This document shows positions 54,019 to 61,949 of a DNA stretch of 64,000 bases, in pieces. The notes beneath the pieces were generated by a model, which had not been told where the DNA came from, did not search any database, and worked only from the letters and a program-made list of their open reading frames with translations. Origin of the DNA: Parabacteroides sp. PM6-13 (GTDB lineage: Bacteria; Bacteroidota; Bacteroidia; Bacteroidales; Tannerellaceae); NCBI RefSeq assembly GCF_029892605.1, contig NZ_JARXWF010000008.1:126001-190000 (forward strand), given 5' to 3'. The stretch's first letter is position 1. Each line of letters opens with the position of its first letter. The position numbers and the translations under genes were made by a program.

Positions 54019-54406
54019 TTGGGGTTTGCGGGGGCAAAGGTACATGTTTTTTGGAGATGGACAAGTTTTTAGAAGGAATTTTGGGGAGGGTGGGGGAGAG
54101 AATGGATTGCTTTACGCCTTTGGGCTAAGCGATTGTTAATTGTCAAAATGATAGCAAAAAGGGCATTTTGCTTTACAATATGATACGTTAAAAAGTGTTA
54201 CTCCTGCGGGTAATTTTAAATACCCCTACGTTTACGGAAAAAAAGTCGGGCGATTTTGACAAAATGATAGTTGGAGGTTAAAATAAAAAAAGTAACTTCC
54301 CGTTTTATTTTTGCTGTTTGTATGCCTCGTTGTATACTGTTTGGAATCGGAGATTCGGGATGGGAGGCATATGGCGGAGTTTTTGATTGATTTATGAAAC
54401 AGATGT
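54019..54406. other. Intergenic region of 388 bases with repeat copy A3
   Basis: Holds the third copy of the dispersed repeat (54153-54252), flanked on both sides by the motif CAAAATGATAG (54144-54154 and 54260-54270), and an inverted pair TATGCCTC/GAGGCATA (54321-54328 and 54364-54371) ahead of the DUF4954 gene. I see no gene and no full promoter consensus. Confidence 0.6.
54153..54252 (-). repeat. Dispersed repeat, copy A3 (inverted)
   Basis: About 100 bases that match copies A1 and A2 in reverse complement. Similarity stops right after the AGCAAAA...TTTTGCT hairpin (left end 54153); A1 and A2 share about 15 more bases. GGGTA/TACCC-type pairing is kept (as TACCC...GGGTA on this strand). 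Confidence 0.75.
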
Positions 54407-56392
54407 ATGAATAAACTAAACTGCCTTACTGCCGAAGAGATTGCTCGCCTGGAGTCACAACATTGTTTTGCGGAAGATTGGAGCCGGGTACTTGTTGCTG
54501 AAGGCTTTGATACACGGTATGTACATGATGTACGCTTCTCCGGGGATATCCGGTTGGGTGTTTTTGAAGAGGAATTTGAATTGGCCGGTGGCATCAAGCG
54601 ACATAGCGGTATTTTTCATGCCGCGTTGCATAATTGCACGGTGGGCGATAATGTATTGATCGAACAGGTGCAGAATTATATTGCCAATTACACGATTGGC
54701 GAGGGGAGTATGTTGCAGCATGTGAACCTGTTGGTGGTCGATGAGAAGAGTTCTTTCGGAAATAATGTGCATGTGGCCGTACTGAATGAGACCGGCGGTC
54801 GCGAAGTGCCTATCTATGACGGTATGTCGGCCTCCCTGGCCTATGTTATCGCGCTTTATCGGCATCGTCCCGAATTGATCGCGCGGTTGCAACAGATGGT
54901 AACGGCCTACGCGGAGCAGATCGCCTCCACGCAAGGGATGATCGGGCAAGGGGTGGTGATCCGTAATTGCGGCACACTGCGCAATGTGCGTATCGGCGAC
55001 GCGGCTGTATTGGAGAATGTGACCCGCCTGTCGAATGGCTCGGTCAATAGCAGCCGGGTGGCGCCGGTCTATATTGGCGACTCGGTGATTGCTGAAGATT
55101 TCATTGTTTCGTCGGGCACTATCTTGTCGGATGCGGCGAAGATTGTGCGTTGCTTTATCGGGCAGGCCTGTCATGTGTCGCATAACTTCTCGGCTCACGA
55201 CTCATTGCTTTTCAGCAACTGCGCTTTCGAGAACGGGGAGGCGTGCGCCATCTTTGCCGGACCCTTCACGGTTTCGATGCATAAGAGCAGCCTGTTGATT
55301 GCCGGGATGTTTTCATTCCTGAATGCCGGGAGCGGTTCGAACCAGAGCAATCATATGTATAAACTGGGTCCTATCCATCAGGGTATTGTAGAGAGGGGCT
55401 CGAAAACGACCAGTGATTCCTATATCCTTTGGCCGGCGCGGATCGGTGCTTTCTCGCTGGTGATGGGACGCCATCATCATCATAGTGACACGTCGGATAT
55501 TCCTTTCTCTTATCTCATCGAGAAGAACGACGAGACCTGGCTGGTGCCCGGTGTGAATCTGCGCAGCGTGGGCACGATCCGTGACGTGCAGAAATGGCCG
55601 AAGCGCGATAAACGGACAGATCCTTTCCAACTCGATAAAATCAATTTCAACCTGCTTAGCCCCTATACCATCCAAAAGATGATCAAAGCGGTGGCTATAT
55701 TAAAAGAATTACAACACCTGGCCGGCGCCACCTCGGAGGTTTTTTCGTATCAGAATACGCGTATCAAGGGAACTTCGCTCCGCAAAGGCATGGAGTTTTA
55801 CCGGATGGCCATCTGCAAATTCTTGGGTAACTCCCTGATATCCCGTTTAGGGAAGGAGGCGTTCACTTCTATTGAAGAGGTGCGCGAGCGGTTGAAGCCA
55901 AGCGAGCCGAACGGACTGGGTGAATGGGTCGACCTGTCGGGCTTGATCCTTCCGCAAGAGAGCCTGAACGGTTTGTTGGATGCGATCGAATCGGGCGTAT
56001 GCAGCTCGTTGTCGGAGATCGAATCCTTCTTCGACGATATGGCCCGTAAGTATTACGATATGGAGTGGACATGGGCCTACGCATGTATCGAGAGACAGTA
56101 TGGAATAGACCTTTCCCAGACGACTGTCGACCAGTTGGTCGGCCTTGTGGAGGCCTGGCAGACATCTGTGATCGAGCTGGATGAGATGCTTTATCAGGAT
56201 GCTCGGAAAGAGTTTTCGCTGACCTCCCGGATCGGCTTTGGGGTAGACGGCTCTGATGAGGCAAAGATCAAGGATTTCGAAGGGGTACGTGGTGATTTCG
56301 AGAACAATCCTTTTGTGACGACCGTTCGTGAGCATATCAAGACAAAGCGGGCGTTGGGAGAAGAGGTGATTGAACGGTTAAGGAAGATTTAG
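54407..56392 (+). CDS. DUF4954 protein with a left-handed beta-helix
   Basis: The 661-residue cytoplasmic protein contains many hexapeptide-like stretches between about 60 and 350 (for example I-G-D-A-A-V-L-E-N-V, I-G-D-S-V-I, I-V-R-C-F-I-G-Q), the mark of a left-handed beta-helix as in acyl- and nucleotidyltransferases. A helical domain of about 250 residues ends it. It matches the DUF4954 family of Bacteroidetes; its reaction is unknown. H-H-H-H near 365 could bind metal. A sugar-nucleotide or acyl-transfer role is a guess from the fold. Its stop is followed at once by a palindromic element. Confidence 0.8.
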   Translation: MNKLNCLTAEEIARLESQHCFAEDWSRVLVAEGFDTRYVHDVRFSGDIRLGVFEEEFELAGGIKRHSGIFHAALHNCTVGDNVLIEQVQNYIANYTIGEGSMLQHVNLLVVDEKSSFGNNVHVAVLNETGGREVPIYDGMSASLAYVIALYRHRPELIARLQQMVTAYAEQIASTQGMIGQGVVIRNCGTLRNVRIGDAAVLENVTRLSNGSVNSSRVAPVYIGDSVIAEDFIVSSGTILSDAAKIVRCFIGQACHVSHNFSAHDSLLFSNCAFENGEACAIFAGPFTVSMHKSSLLIAGMFSFLNAGSGSNQSNHMYKLGPIHQGIVERGSKTTSDSYILWPARIGAFSLVMGRHHHHSDTSDIPFSYLIEKNDETWLVPGVNLRSVGTIRDVQKWPKRDKRTDPFQLDKINFNLLSPYTIQKMIKAVAILKELQHLAGATSEVFSYQNTRIKGTSLRKGMEFYRMAICKFLGNSLISRLGKEAFTSIEEVRERLKPSEPNGLGEWVDLSGLILPQESLNGLLDAIESGVCSSLSEIESFFDDMARKYYDMEWTWAYACIERQYGIDLSQTTVDQLVGLVEAWQTSVIELDEMLYQDARKEFSLTSRIGFGVDGSDEAKIKDFEGVRGDFENNPFVTTVREHIKTKRALGEEVIERLRKI

Positions 56393-56574
56393 AAGCTGTT
56401 TTGAATTTTATAAAATAATTTATTGTTGCTTATTATTGGGCTTCTTCAGCCTTCTTTTCCGCTTATCCGCGCCTTTGCTTTTAGTCACATAGCTCGCTAT
56501 GCTCCCAAAAGCAAAGACACAACTAAGCGAAAAATAAGACTAAATAAGCTCCAATAAAATTCAAAACAACTTCT
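56391..56574. repeat. 184-base imperfect palindrome
   Basis: AGAAGCTGTTTTGAATTTTAT at the left pairs with ATAAAATTCAAAACAACTTCT at the right. Inside are GCTTATT/AATAAG(C), a TTTTCCGCTTA/TAAGCGAAAA-type pair and CTTTGCTTTT/AAAAGCAAAG around CATAGCGAGCTATG-like text. The DUF4954 stop codon is its first bases. It has no coding potential and is unrelated to the A and B repeats. Confidence 0.75.
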
Positions 56575-56689
56575 TAACCGAATGTTTTTTGCCGATTCGG
56601 AAAAACAATTAACTTTACGGAGTGGTTACAATAAGACAGAGGCCTTCAGAAGCATCTGATGATTGAAAAACAACTAAAAACAAACAGAT

Positions 56690-57289
56690 ATGAAAAAGAG
56701 TCATGTAATAGCCGGGGGTGTTGCGCTGGCAGCGACAGGTGCCTTTTTGGCATGGAATATGAGGAAAACGATTCCCCGGAAAGCCGTTGCGGTTAATCCT
56801 TTTGAAGTGGATAAGTTTTTGGGGAAATGGTATGAGGTGGCCCGGTTGGATTACAAGTTTGACCGCAATATCATTAATACGTCGATCGATTTCTCCTTGC
56901 GTTATAACGGCAATCTGAAGGTCGTAAAGCGTTGGTATAACTATTATAAGAAACGGAAAGAGATTAAGATCGGCACAGTGAAATTCACCGGTCCGATGTA
57001 TGACGCGAAGATGAAGATCTCTTATCGTGGTCCGCTCTATACGGGATATAATGTGATTGAGGTCGACGCGGAGTATAAATACGCCTTGGTGGCCGGCGAA
57101 GACCTGCGTCATCTGTGGCTTCTGTCGCGCGAGCATGCCATGCCGGACAATATCAAAAGAGCCTTTATCCACAGAGCAGGCATGATCGGCTATGACACCT
57201 CGAAACTGATCTGGATCGATCAGAACCAACCGCTCATTCATCATGGAGCGTTGATTGAATACACACAGATCGACCAGGACTTGGGTTGA
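56690..57289 (+). CDS. Lipocalin (Blc-like) with N-terminal membrane anchor
   Basis: The 199-residue protein has an N-terminal hydrophobic segment (5-22) followed by basic residues and no lipobox, so it is probably anchored as a helix and not as a lipoprotein, unlike E. coli Blc. The lipocalin barrel begins with F-L-G-K-W-Y-E-V-A-R-L-D (43-54), and the rest follows the bacterial lipocalin pattern (Y-N-V-I-E-V-D, W-L-L-S-R). Bacterial lipocalins bind fatty acids or lysophospholipids during envelope stress. It stands alone; a long terminator follows it. Confidence 0.88.
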   Translation: MKKSHVIAGGVALAATGAFLAWNMRKTIPRKAVAVNPFEVDKFLGKWYEVARLDYKFDRNIINTSIDFSLRYNGNLKVVKRWYNYYKKRKEIKIGTVKFTGPMYDAKMKISYRGPLYTGYNVIEVDAEYKYALVAGEDLRHLWLLSREHAMPDNIKRAFIHRAGMIGYDTSKLIWIDQNQPLIHHGALIEYTQIDQDLG

Positions 57290-57309
57290 TCCGGTATTAT
57301 AAGAACTAA

Positions 57310-57358
57310 AAAGCAAAGGGGCTTGACCAATTTCCGGTCAAGCCCCTTTGCTTTTTTT
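57310..57358. terminator. Strong bidirectional terminator
   Basis: AAAGCAAAGGGGCTTGACC pairs perfectly with GGTCAAGCCCCTTTGCTTT around a 7-base loop, with a T-run after it on the plus strand and A-rich sequence before it. It lies between the convergent lipocalin and YfhO genes. Confidence 0.9.
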
Positions 57359-57370
57359 GAAGAATATTGT

Positions 57371-59869
57371 TTAGGCTTGTTGTTTCTTTTTCCTGAAATA
57401 ATCCCAGATGGAATAGCCAATGGCTCCGATCAGTAGGAAGACGATCAGGTAGGAGCTGGCGTTGGCAATTCGTTTAGCCATGAAATAGCCCTGCGGACGG
57501 AAAGCAAATTCGATCTCATGCTCACCTGCCGGAATACGCATGGCGCGCAATGTCCAATCGGCCCGGAAATGCGAAGCCGGTTGGCCGTCGATCGTTACCT
57601 CCCAGCCGGGCTGGTAATAGATCTCAGAGAAGACAGCCAGTTGTTCAGAAGCTGCCCGAGAGGTGTAATTCAAGCGGTTCGGGCGATAGCTGTTGAGCAC
57701 GATCGTGGCCGTTTCATCAAACTGCGGGGTGAATCCTGCCAACTCCTCCGCATAGCGTTTGTCGACAACAGCCGTTTCCGACGGGTCGGTAGTCGCCAGC
57801 GCTGCCATCTCTTCATCGGCATTCTCTACCATCTTCACCTCCGACACAAACCAGGCGTCACCGCAGGCAAACGGATTGCGGATAGGCGGATATTCCGGGT
57901 TGTAGATGATATAACGGGCATTCAGCATATTCAGCGAATGGGTGTTGCGGAGGGTTGCGAATAGATCCAATTCCGACTGGGCATTCTGCAATGCTTTGAT
58001 GATTTGGTTGACCTCGCCCCCCAACCGGTAGGTGATCAGATCCTGGTAGCTCCTCAGTTTAGCCGCGTGATAGCCCCCTACCGAACGGTGGAAATAGGAG
58101 GTATAGGTCTCTTCAAAGGTGTTTTGCAGGTTGACTACCCGGTAAGCGGGGTCTTTGTCTTTCAATATCTCCTGATTGGCAACGGAGGGTTTGAACGCCT
58201 CTTGTAGTTTTTCTGTTTTATATCGGTCTACGTCTACATAGCGACGATCCACTCCCCAAAGATCCACCAATGTGAGTACCGCCAATCCCGCGCAAACGAT
58301 CATAGAGACCTTCTTTTTATCTTTCGATTTCATCAACAGGAAGACAAGTCCAGCTCCCAGCAGAATAAAGATCAGGGAACGGAATGCATCCGAAGAGGCC
58401 ATCGCAGCCCGGTCGACCAACAGGGCATTATACCAGGGCTGGGTATTATATCCATGTAATACGTCGCCATCCGTCTGGAAACTAAAGAAGGCGTTAGGGA
58501 ACAACCAAACGATGAGGCAAAGTCCACCGGTAATCGCCAGCGACCAGATCAGCCCCGTTTTCAATGTTTTAGCTTCCAATTTATTATCTAAGATCTCTTT
58601 CAATCCCCAACAGGCGATAATAGGAAATACCAGTCCGGGAATAACCAATGCCATTTCGGGCGTACGGAATTTATTGTACATCGGGAAATAGTAGAACATG
58701 AAATCATTGAACCAGGTGAGGTTCTTACCCAACGAGAGGAGGACGAAGAACAAGGCTCCGCCAAACATCCACCATTTCATTGGATGACGGATCACAAACA
58801 TGCCCAATACAAACAGAAAACAGATGATAGCTCCAAAGTACACCGCCCCTTCCGTAAAGGGCTTGCTGCCCCAGTAGGTCGGCATCATCACCTCTTTCCC
58901 TACCTGATAGCCATTCTTACGCAAAAACTGATGGGTCTCGGACGTATTGTCGAGGGTGGTGCCCGAACCGCGTCCATAGACGTCGGGAATCAGGAATGTC
59001 ATCAGTTCGCCCCGTCCATAACTAAAGGAGAAAGCATAGTCTTTATCCATGCCGGTGGCCGGTCTCTCGCCCGTCTCGGGCTGTGTCAGTTCGGAAGGAG
59101 CGCGAAGGCTCGTCTTACTCATTTCCAAATTGCTATAGAGGGTAGCCAGGTTAGGCAAGATGCCCAATAGCGCTGCTACAGCCATGATGGCTGTTGTCTT
59201 GATCAGCTTTTGGTATGTCTTTTCTTTGATGTTCTGGTAAACAAATCCGAAAAAGATAATCACGCAGAAGAGCGCCAGGTAGTAGGTGATCTGCAAATGC
59301 CCTTCCAGCGTAGAGAAAGCGATACTCAAGGCAAACAGGACACCGCCCCAGAGCATTTTCCCCCGGAACAGAAGCGCCATGCCCGCCAGGGTCAGAGGCA
59401 TATAGGCAATCACGTAGGCTTTTGAAATATGTCCGGCGCCGATAATGATAATGTTATAAGAGGCCAAAGCGTAGGCAATAGCGCCCAGGATAGCCAGCCA
59501 GCGGTTGACCCCCATGACACACATCAGGATATAAAAAGCGATCAGCGCAGCCAGGATAATGCCTGCCCCCATCGCATCGATGTTTTTGATTAGTTGAAGA
59601 AGCGCTGGCAGCGGATTGAAACTACCACCCGGTGCCCCGACCTGGTAAGCCGGCATACCGGAAAACATGGAGCCAATCCAAAAGGATGTCTCCCCTTCTT
59701 TTTCATAATAATCGATTGACTCTTGAATCATCCCCACAAACTTCTGAGAGTCTCCCTGTTGCATCACCTTCCCTTCAACGACAGAAGGATAAAAATAGAC
59801 AGTAACAATACCCAGGAAGAGAATCAGAGCACCTACGTGCCAACCATACTTTTTGATCAGATCTCGCAT
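57371..59869 (-). CDS. YfhO-family membrane protein
   Basis: The 832-residue protein has about 13 hydrophobic segments between residues 12 and 510 plus one near the C terminus (795-820), and a periplasmic domain between them. The first loop after helix 1 carries Q-Q-G-D and the text M-F-S-G-M-P-A-Y-Q, as in YfhO and related GT-C glycosyltransferases, where an acidic residue of that loop is catalytic. Relatives add sugars from a lipid carrier to envelope glycans; the acceptor is unknown. It is a single gene with a -7 element at 59891-59898. Confidence 0.85.
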   Translation of the reverse strand: MRDLIKKYGWHVGALILFLGIVTVYFYPSVVEGKVMQQGDSQKFVGMIQESIDYYEKEGETSFWIGSMFSGMPAYQVGAPGGSFNPLPALLQLIKNIDAMGAGIILAALIAFYILMCVMGVNRWLAILGAIAYALASYNIIIIGAGHISKAYVIAYMPLTLAGMALLFRGKMLWGGVLFALSIAFSTLEGHLQITYYLALFCVIIFFGFVYQNIKEKTYQKLIKTTAIMAVAALLGILPNLATLYSNLEMSKTSLRAPSELTQPETGERPATGMDKDYAFSFSYGRGELMTFLIPDVYGRGSGTTLDNTSETHQFLRKNGYQVGKEVMMPTYWGSKPFTEGAVYFGAIICFLFVLGMFVIRHPMKWWMFGGALFFVLLSLGKNLTWFNDFMFYYFPMYNKFRTPEMALVIPGLVFPIIACWGLKEILDNKLEAKTLKTGLIWSLAITGGLCLIVWLFPNAFFSFQTDGDVLHGYNTQPWYNALLVDRAAMASSDAFRSLIFILLGAGLVFLLMKSKDKKKVSMIVCAGLAVLTLVDLWGVDRRYVDVDRYKTEKLQEAFKPSVANQEILKDKDPAYRVVNLQNTFEETYTSYFHRSVGGYHAAKLRSYQDLITYRLGGEVNQIIKALQNAQSELDLFATLRNTHSLNMLNARYIIYNPEYPPIRNPFACGDAWFVSEVKMVENADEEMAALATTDPSETAVVDKRYAEELAGFTPQFDETATIVLNSYRPNRLNYTSRAASEQLAVFSEIYYQPGWEVTIDGQPASHFRADWTLRAMRIPAGEHEIEFAFRPQGYFMAKRIANASSYLIVFLLIGAIGYSIWDYFRKKKQQA

Positions 59870-59890
59870 AACTTATTTCTTTGTTTCGCA

Positions 59891-59898
59891 CAAAATTA
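59891..59898 (-). promoter_or_regulatory. -7 promoter element of the YfhO gene
   Basis: The minus strand reads TAATTTTG, a full match to TAnnTTTG, 22 bases before the ATG at 59869. Confidence 0.45.
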
Positions 59899-59993
59899 GG
59901 GTAATTATTTTAATATGAGTTCATGCGCGCGGGAATAAATGGGAATTTATGCGTTGCTGTTCTGCTTGATCGTTTAATAGCAAGGAAATATTT

Positions 59994-60024
59994 CTCCCGG
60001 GAGTTTGCCAAGTACCCCCGGGAG
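59994..60024. repeat. Two CCCGGG palindromes after the second SusD gene
   Basis: CTCCCGGGAG (59994-60003) and CCCCCGGGAG (60015-60024) can pair with each other or each with itself. A further GTCGCGAAGTCTCGCG pair and the motif CAAAATGATAG (60052-60062), which also flanks repeat copy A3, follow towards the SusD stop. It may act as a transcription stop, though no T-run is present. Confidence 0.45.
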
Positions 60025-60071
60025 TATAGTCGCGAAGTCTCGCGTAAATCTCAAAATGATAGTAGGTTTGG

Positions 60072-61922
60072 TTACCAGCCAGGGTTATTCCCTAATTCCT
60101 GACCATTAGACAATGAATTTAACCAGGCAACAGGAATTGGGCGAAGACTGAATTTAGCATTGGTTGTTGCACTCAGTTCGGAGGTCACAGCACCTTCGAT
60201 ATGCGTGATATCCCAGTTGTATTCCAAGGCACGTTCTGCCAGCTTACCGGTACGTGTCAGGTCATTCCAACGAGGTACCTCTCCAAATAGTTCGAGCGCA
60301 CGTTCGTTCAACACGTCATCAATTGTAACTGTTCCTGAATAGAGCGTCAAACCCGTTTCCGGTGCATTATTCGATGCGCGCTGACGCACGGCATTTATGT
60401 AGTTCAAAGCTTTCGTATTGTTATTCGCCTTCACCGCGGCTTCTGCTGCGATCAGATAGGTCTCCGCTAAACGAAACAGGAAAATGTCACGTCCTACTTG
60501 TCCCACTTCTCCTCCTGTTCCTCCATGTTGCATATTGGCATCTTTAAACTTCCAAACAGGCAACCAGGTGCGCGAACCGGAGTCACCTCCTTGATTTCCC
60601 ATAATGTAATAGTCATCATTTGCCGCGTCTTTATAGGATTTTTCCTGCAAACTACCCAATGGATAATTGAAATAATACTTCCCTTTTGTTTTCGCCTCAT
60701 TCTTTTCCGCTGTAGTATATACATGGTTGTTGAAACCGCCATCGAGTGGAACAGGGAAATAGATCACCGGCTCGTTTTTAGGCACAACAGAGCCATTAAT
60801 ACTTACAAAGTAGTTTTCACCGGCCGTACGTCCGTCAATGGATGTGGCTGCATCACCGTTATAAGGAGACATAAAAGTGACACGCGCACGCTGATCCTTT
60901 TTCCAGTCAAAAAGTAGATAGGTATATTTGGTCGGCATAATAGAATGAGCAGCAGCATCGGCTCCATACCGATTATCCGGTGCTAAGTCCACCCAACCTT
61001 CCCGATAAACCGGCATGTAAAATTCAGGGAAGACATTTCCCCAATACTTATCTTTTTGAGCAAAATTGATACAAAAGATTATTTCATCGTTTTCTTCGTT
61101 TGTCTGGCGATGTACCAAGGCGTAATCTTCCAGCAGTGTATGTCCCGAATTGGCTATCACATCTTCCGCGTCAGCCAAGGCATTGGTGAAGTCGGATTGA
61201 GAGCCATAGGTCTGATAGCCTCGCGTTAGATAAACAAGAGAACGAAGATGCTTCGCGGCGGCTTTAGAAACACGTCCATATGAGCTTGCTGTTTGTTGCA
61301 TGGGTAAACTGGAGTTTAATACATCGTTCAGATCTGCCAGAATTTGATCGTAAAACTTATCTCCGCTATCTAACTGAGAAACAGTAGACACCTCTGTCGG
61401 TTCATGCAAAATAAGCGGAGCTTGTCCCCAATTCCGAACGATATCAAACAGATAAAGAGCGCGCAGGAATTTGACTTCAGCAACCCGTTGAGCCAGTAAG
61501 TTCTCATCCATACCATCACGCGGATCTTGTGTTTTCGTAATTACATTTTCCGCACGGTCGATGGCTGCATTTACATTTTTTAGCGCAGCATACAAACTTG
61601 TCCATTGAAGATATACAAATCCATTATCGCTATGATACAAAGTGTATTTATTAATTGCGGCAAGCGTAGGAGCATTCGGTGCATTTTGCGTGACGATATC
61701 CGTGCCTAATTGAGACAATACATTATAGTTCTTTGTGTTATAAACAGACTTCATGGTGTTATAACATCCATTGATTAAACTCTCGTAACCAATAGCGGTT
61801 GCAAAGTATTTCTCCGCAGACTGACCTGCTATATTTTCCTCATCCAAGAATGACGAGCAACTTGAAATAAGGAGTGTTGTTGCAAAGAAAACTGTTATTG
61901 CAAGTATATTTTTCCTTTTCAT
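60072..61922 (-). CDS. SusD/RagB-family lipoprotein, second pair
   Basis: The 616-residue protein has a lipoprotein signal ending I-S-S-C (Cys22). It contains the SusD texts V-K-F-L-R-A-L-Y-L-F-D-I-V near 145, T-Y-L-I-A-A-E-A near 490 and E-R-A-L-E-L-F-G-E-V-P-R-W-N-D-L near 560. It is longer than the first SusD by about 95 residues, so the two bind different glycans. It follows its SusC partner by 27 bases; no glycan-degrading enzyme lies downstream within the window. Confidence 0.95.
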   Translation of the reverse strand: MKRKNILAITVFFATTLLISSCSSFLDEENIAGQSAEKYFATAIGYESLINGCYNTMKSVYNTKNYNVLSQLGTDIVTQNAPNAPTLAAINKYTLYHSDNGFVYLQWTSLYAALKNVNAAIDRAENVITKTQDPRDGMDENLLAQRVAEVKFLRALYLFDIVRNWGQAPLILHEPTEVSTVSQLDSGDKFYDQILADLNDVLNSSLPMQQTASSYGRVSKAAAKHLRSLVYLTRGYQTYGSQSDFTNALADAEDVIANSGHTLLEDYALVHRQTNEENDEIIFCINFAQKDKYWGNVFPEFYMPVYREGWVDLAPDNRYGADAAAHSIMPTKYTYLLFDWKKDQRARVTFMSPYNGDAATSIDGRTAGENYFVSINGSVVPKNEPVIYFPVPLDGGFNNHVYTTAEKNEAKTKGKYYFNYPLGSLQEKSYKDAANDDYYIMGNQGGDSGSRTWLPVWKFKDANMQHGGTGGEVGQVGRDIFLFRLAETYLIAAEAAVKANNNTKALNYINAVRQRASNNAPETGLTLYSGTVTIDDVLNERALELFGEVPRWNDLTRTGKLAERALEYNWDITHIEGAVTSELSATTNAKFSLRPIPVAWLNSLSNGQELGNNPGW

Positions 61923-61949
61923 AATCTCTTAATATAATATGGTTCTTAA

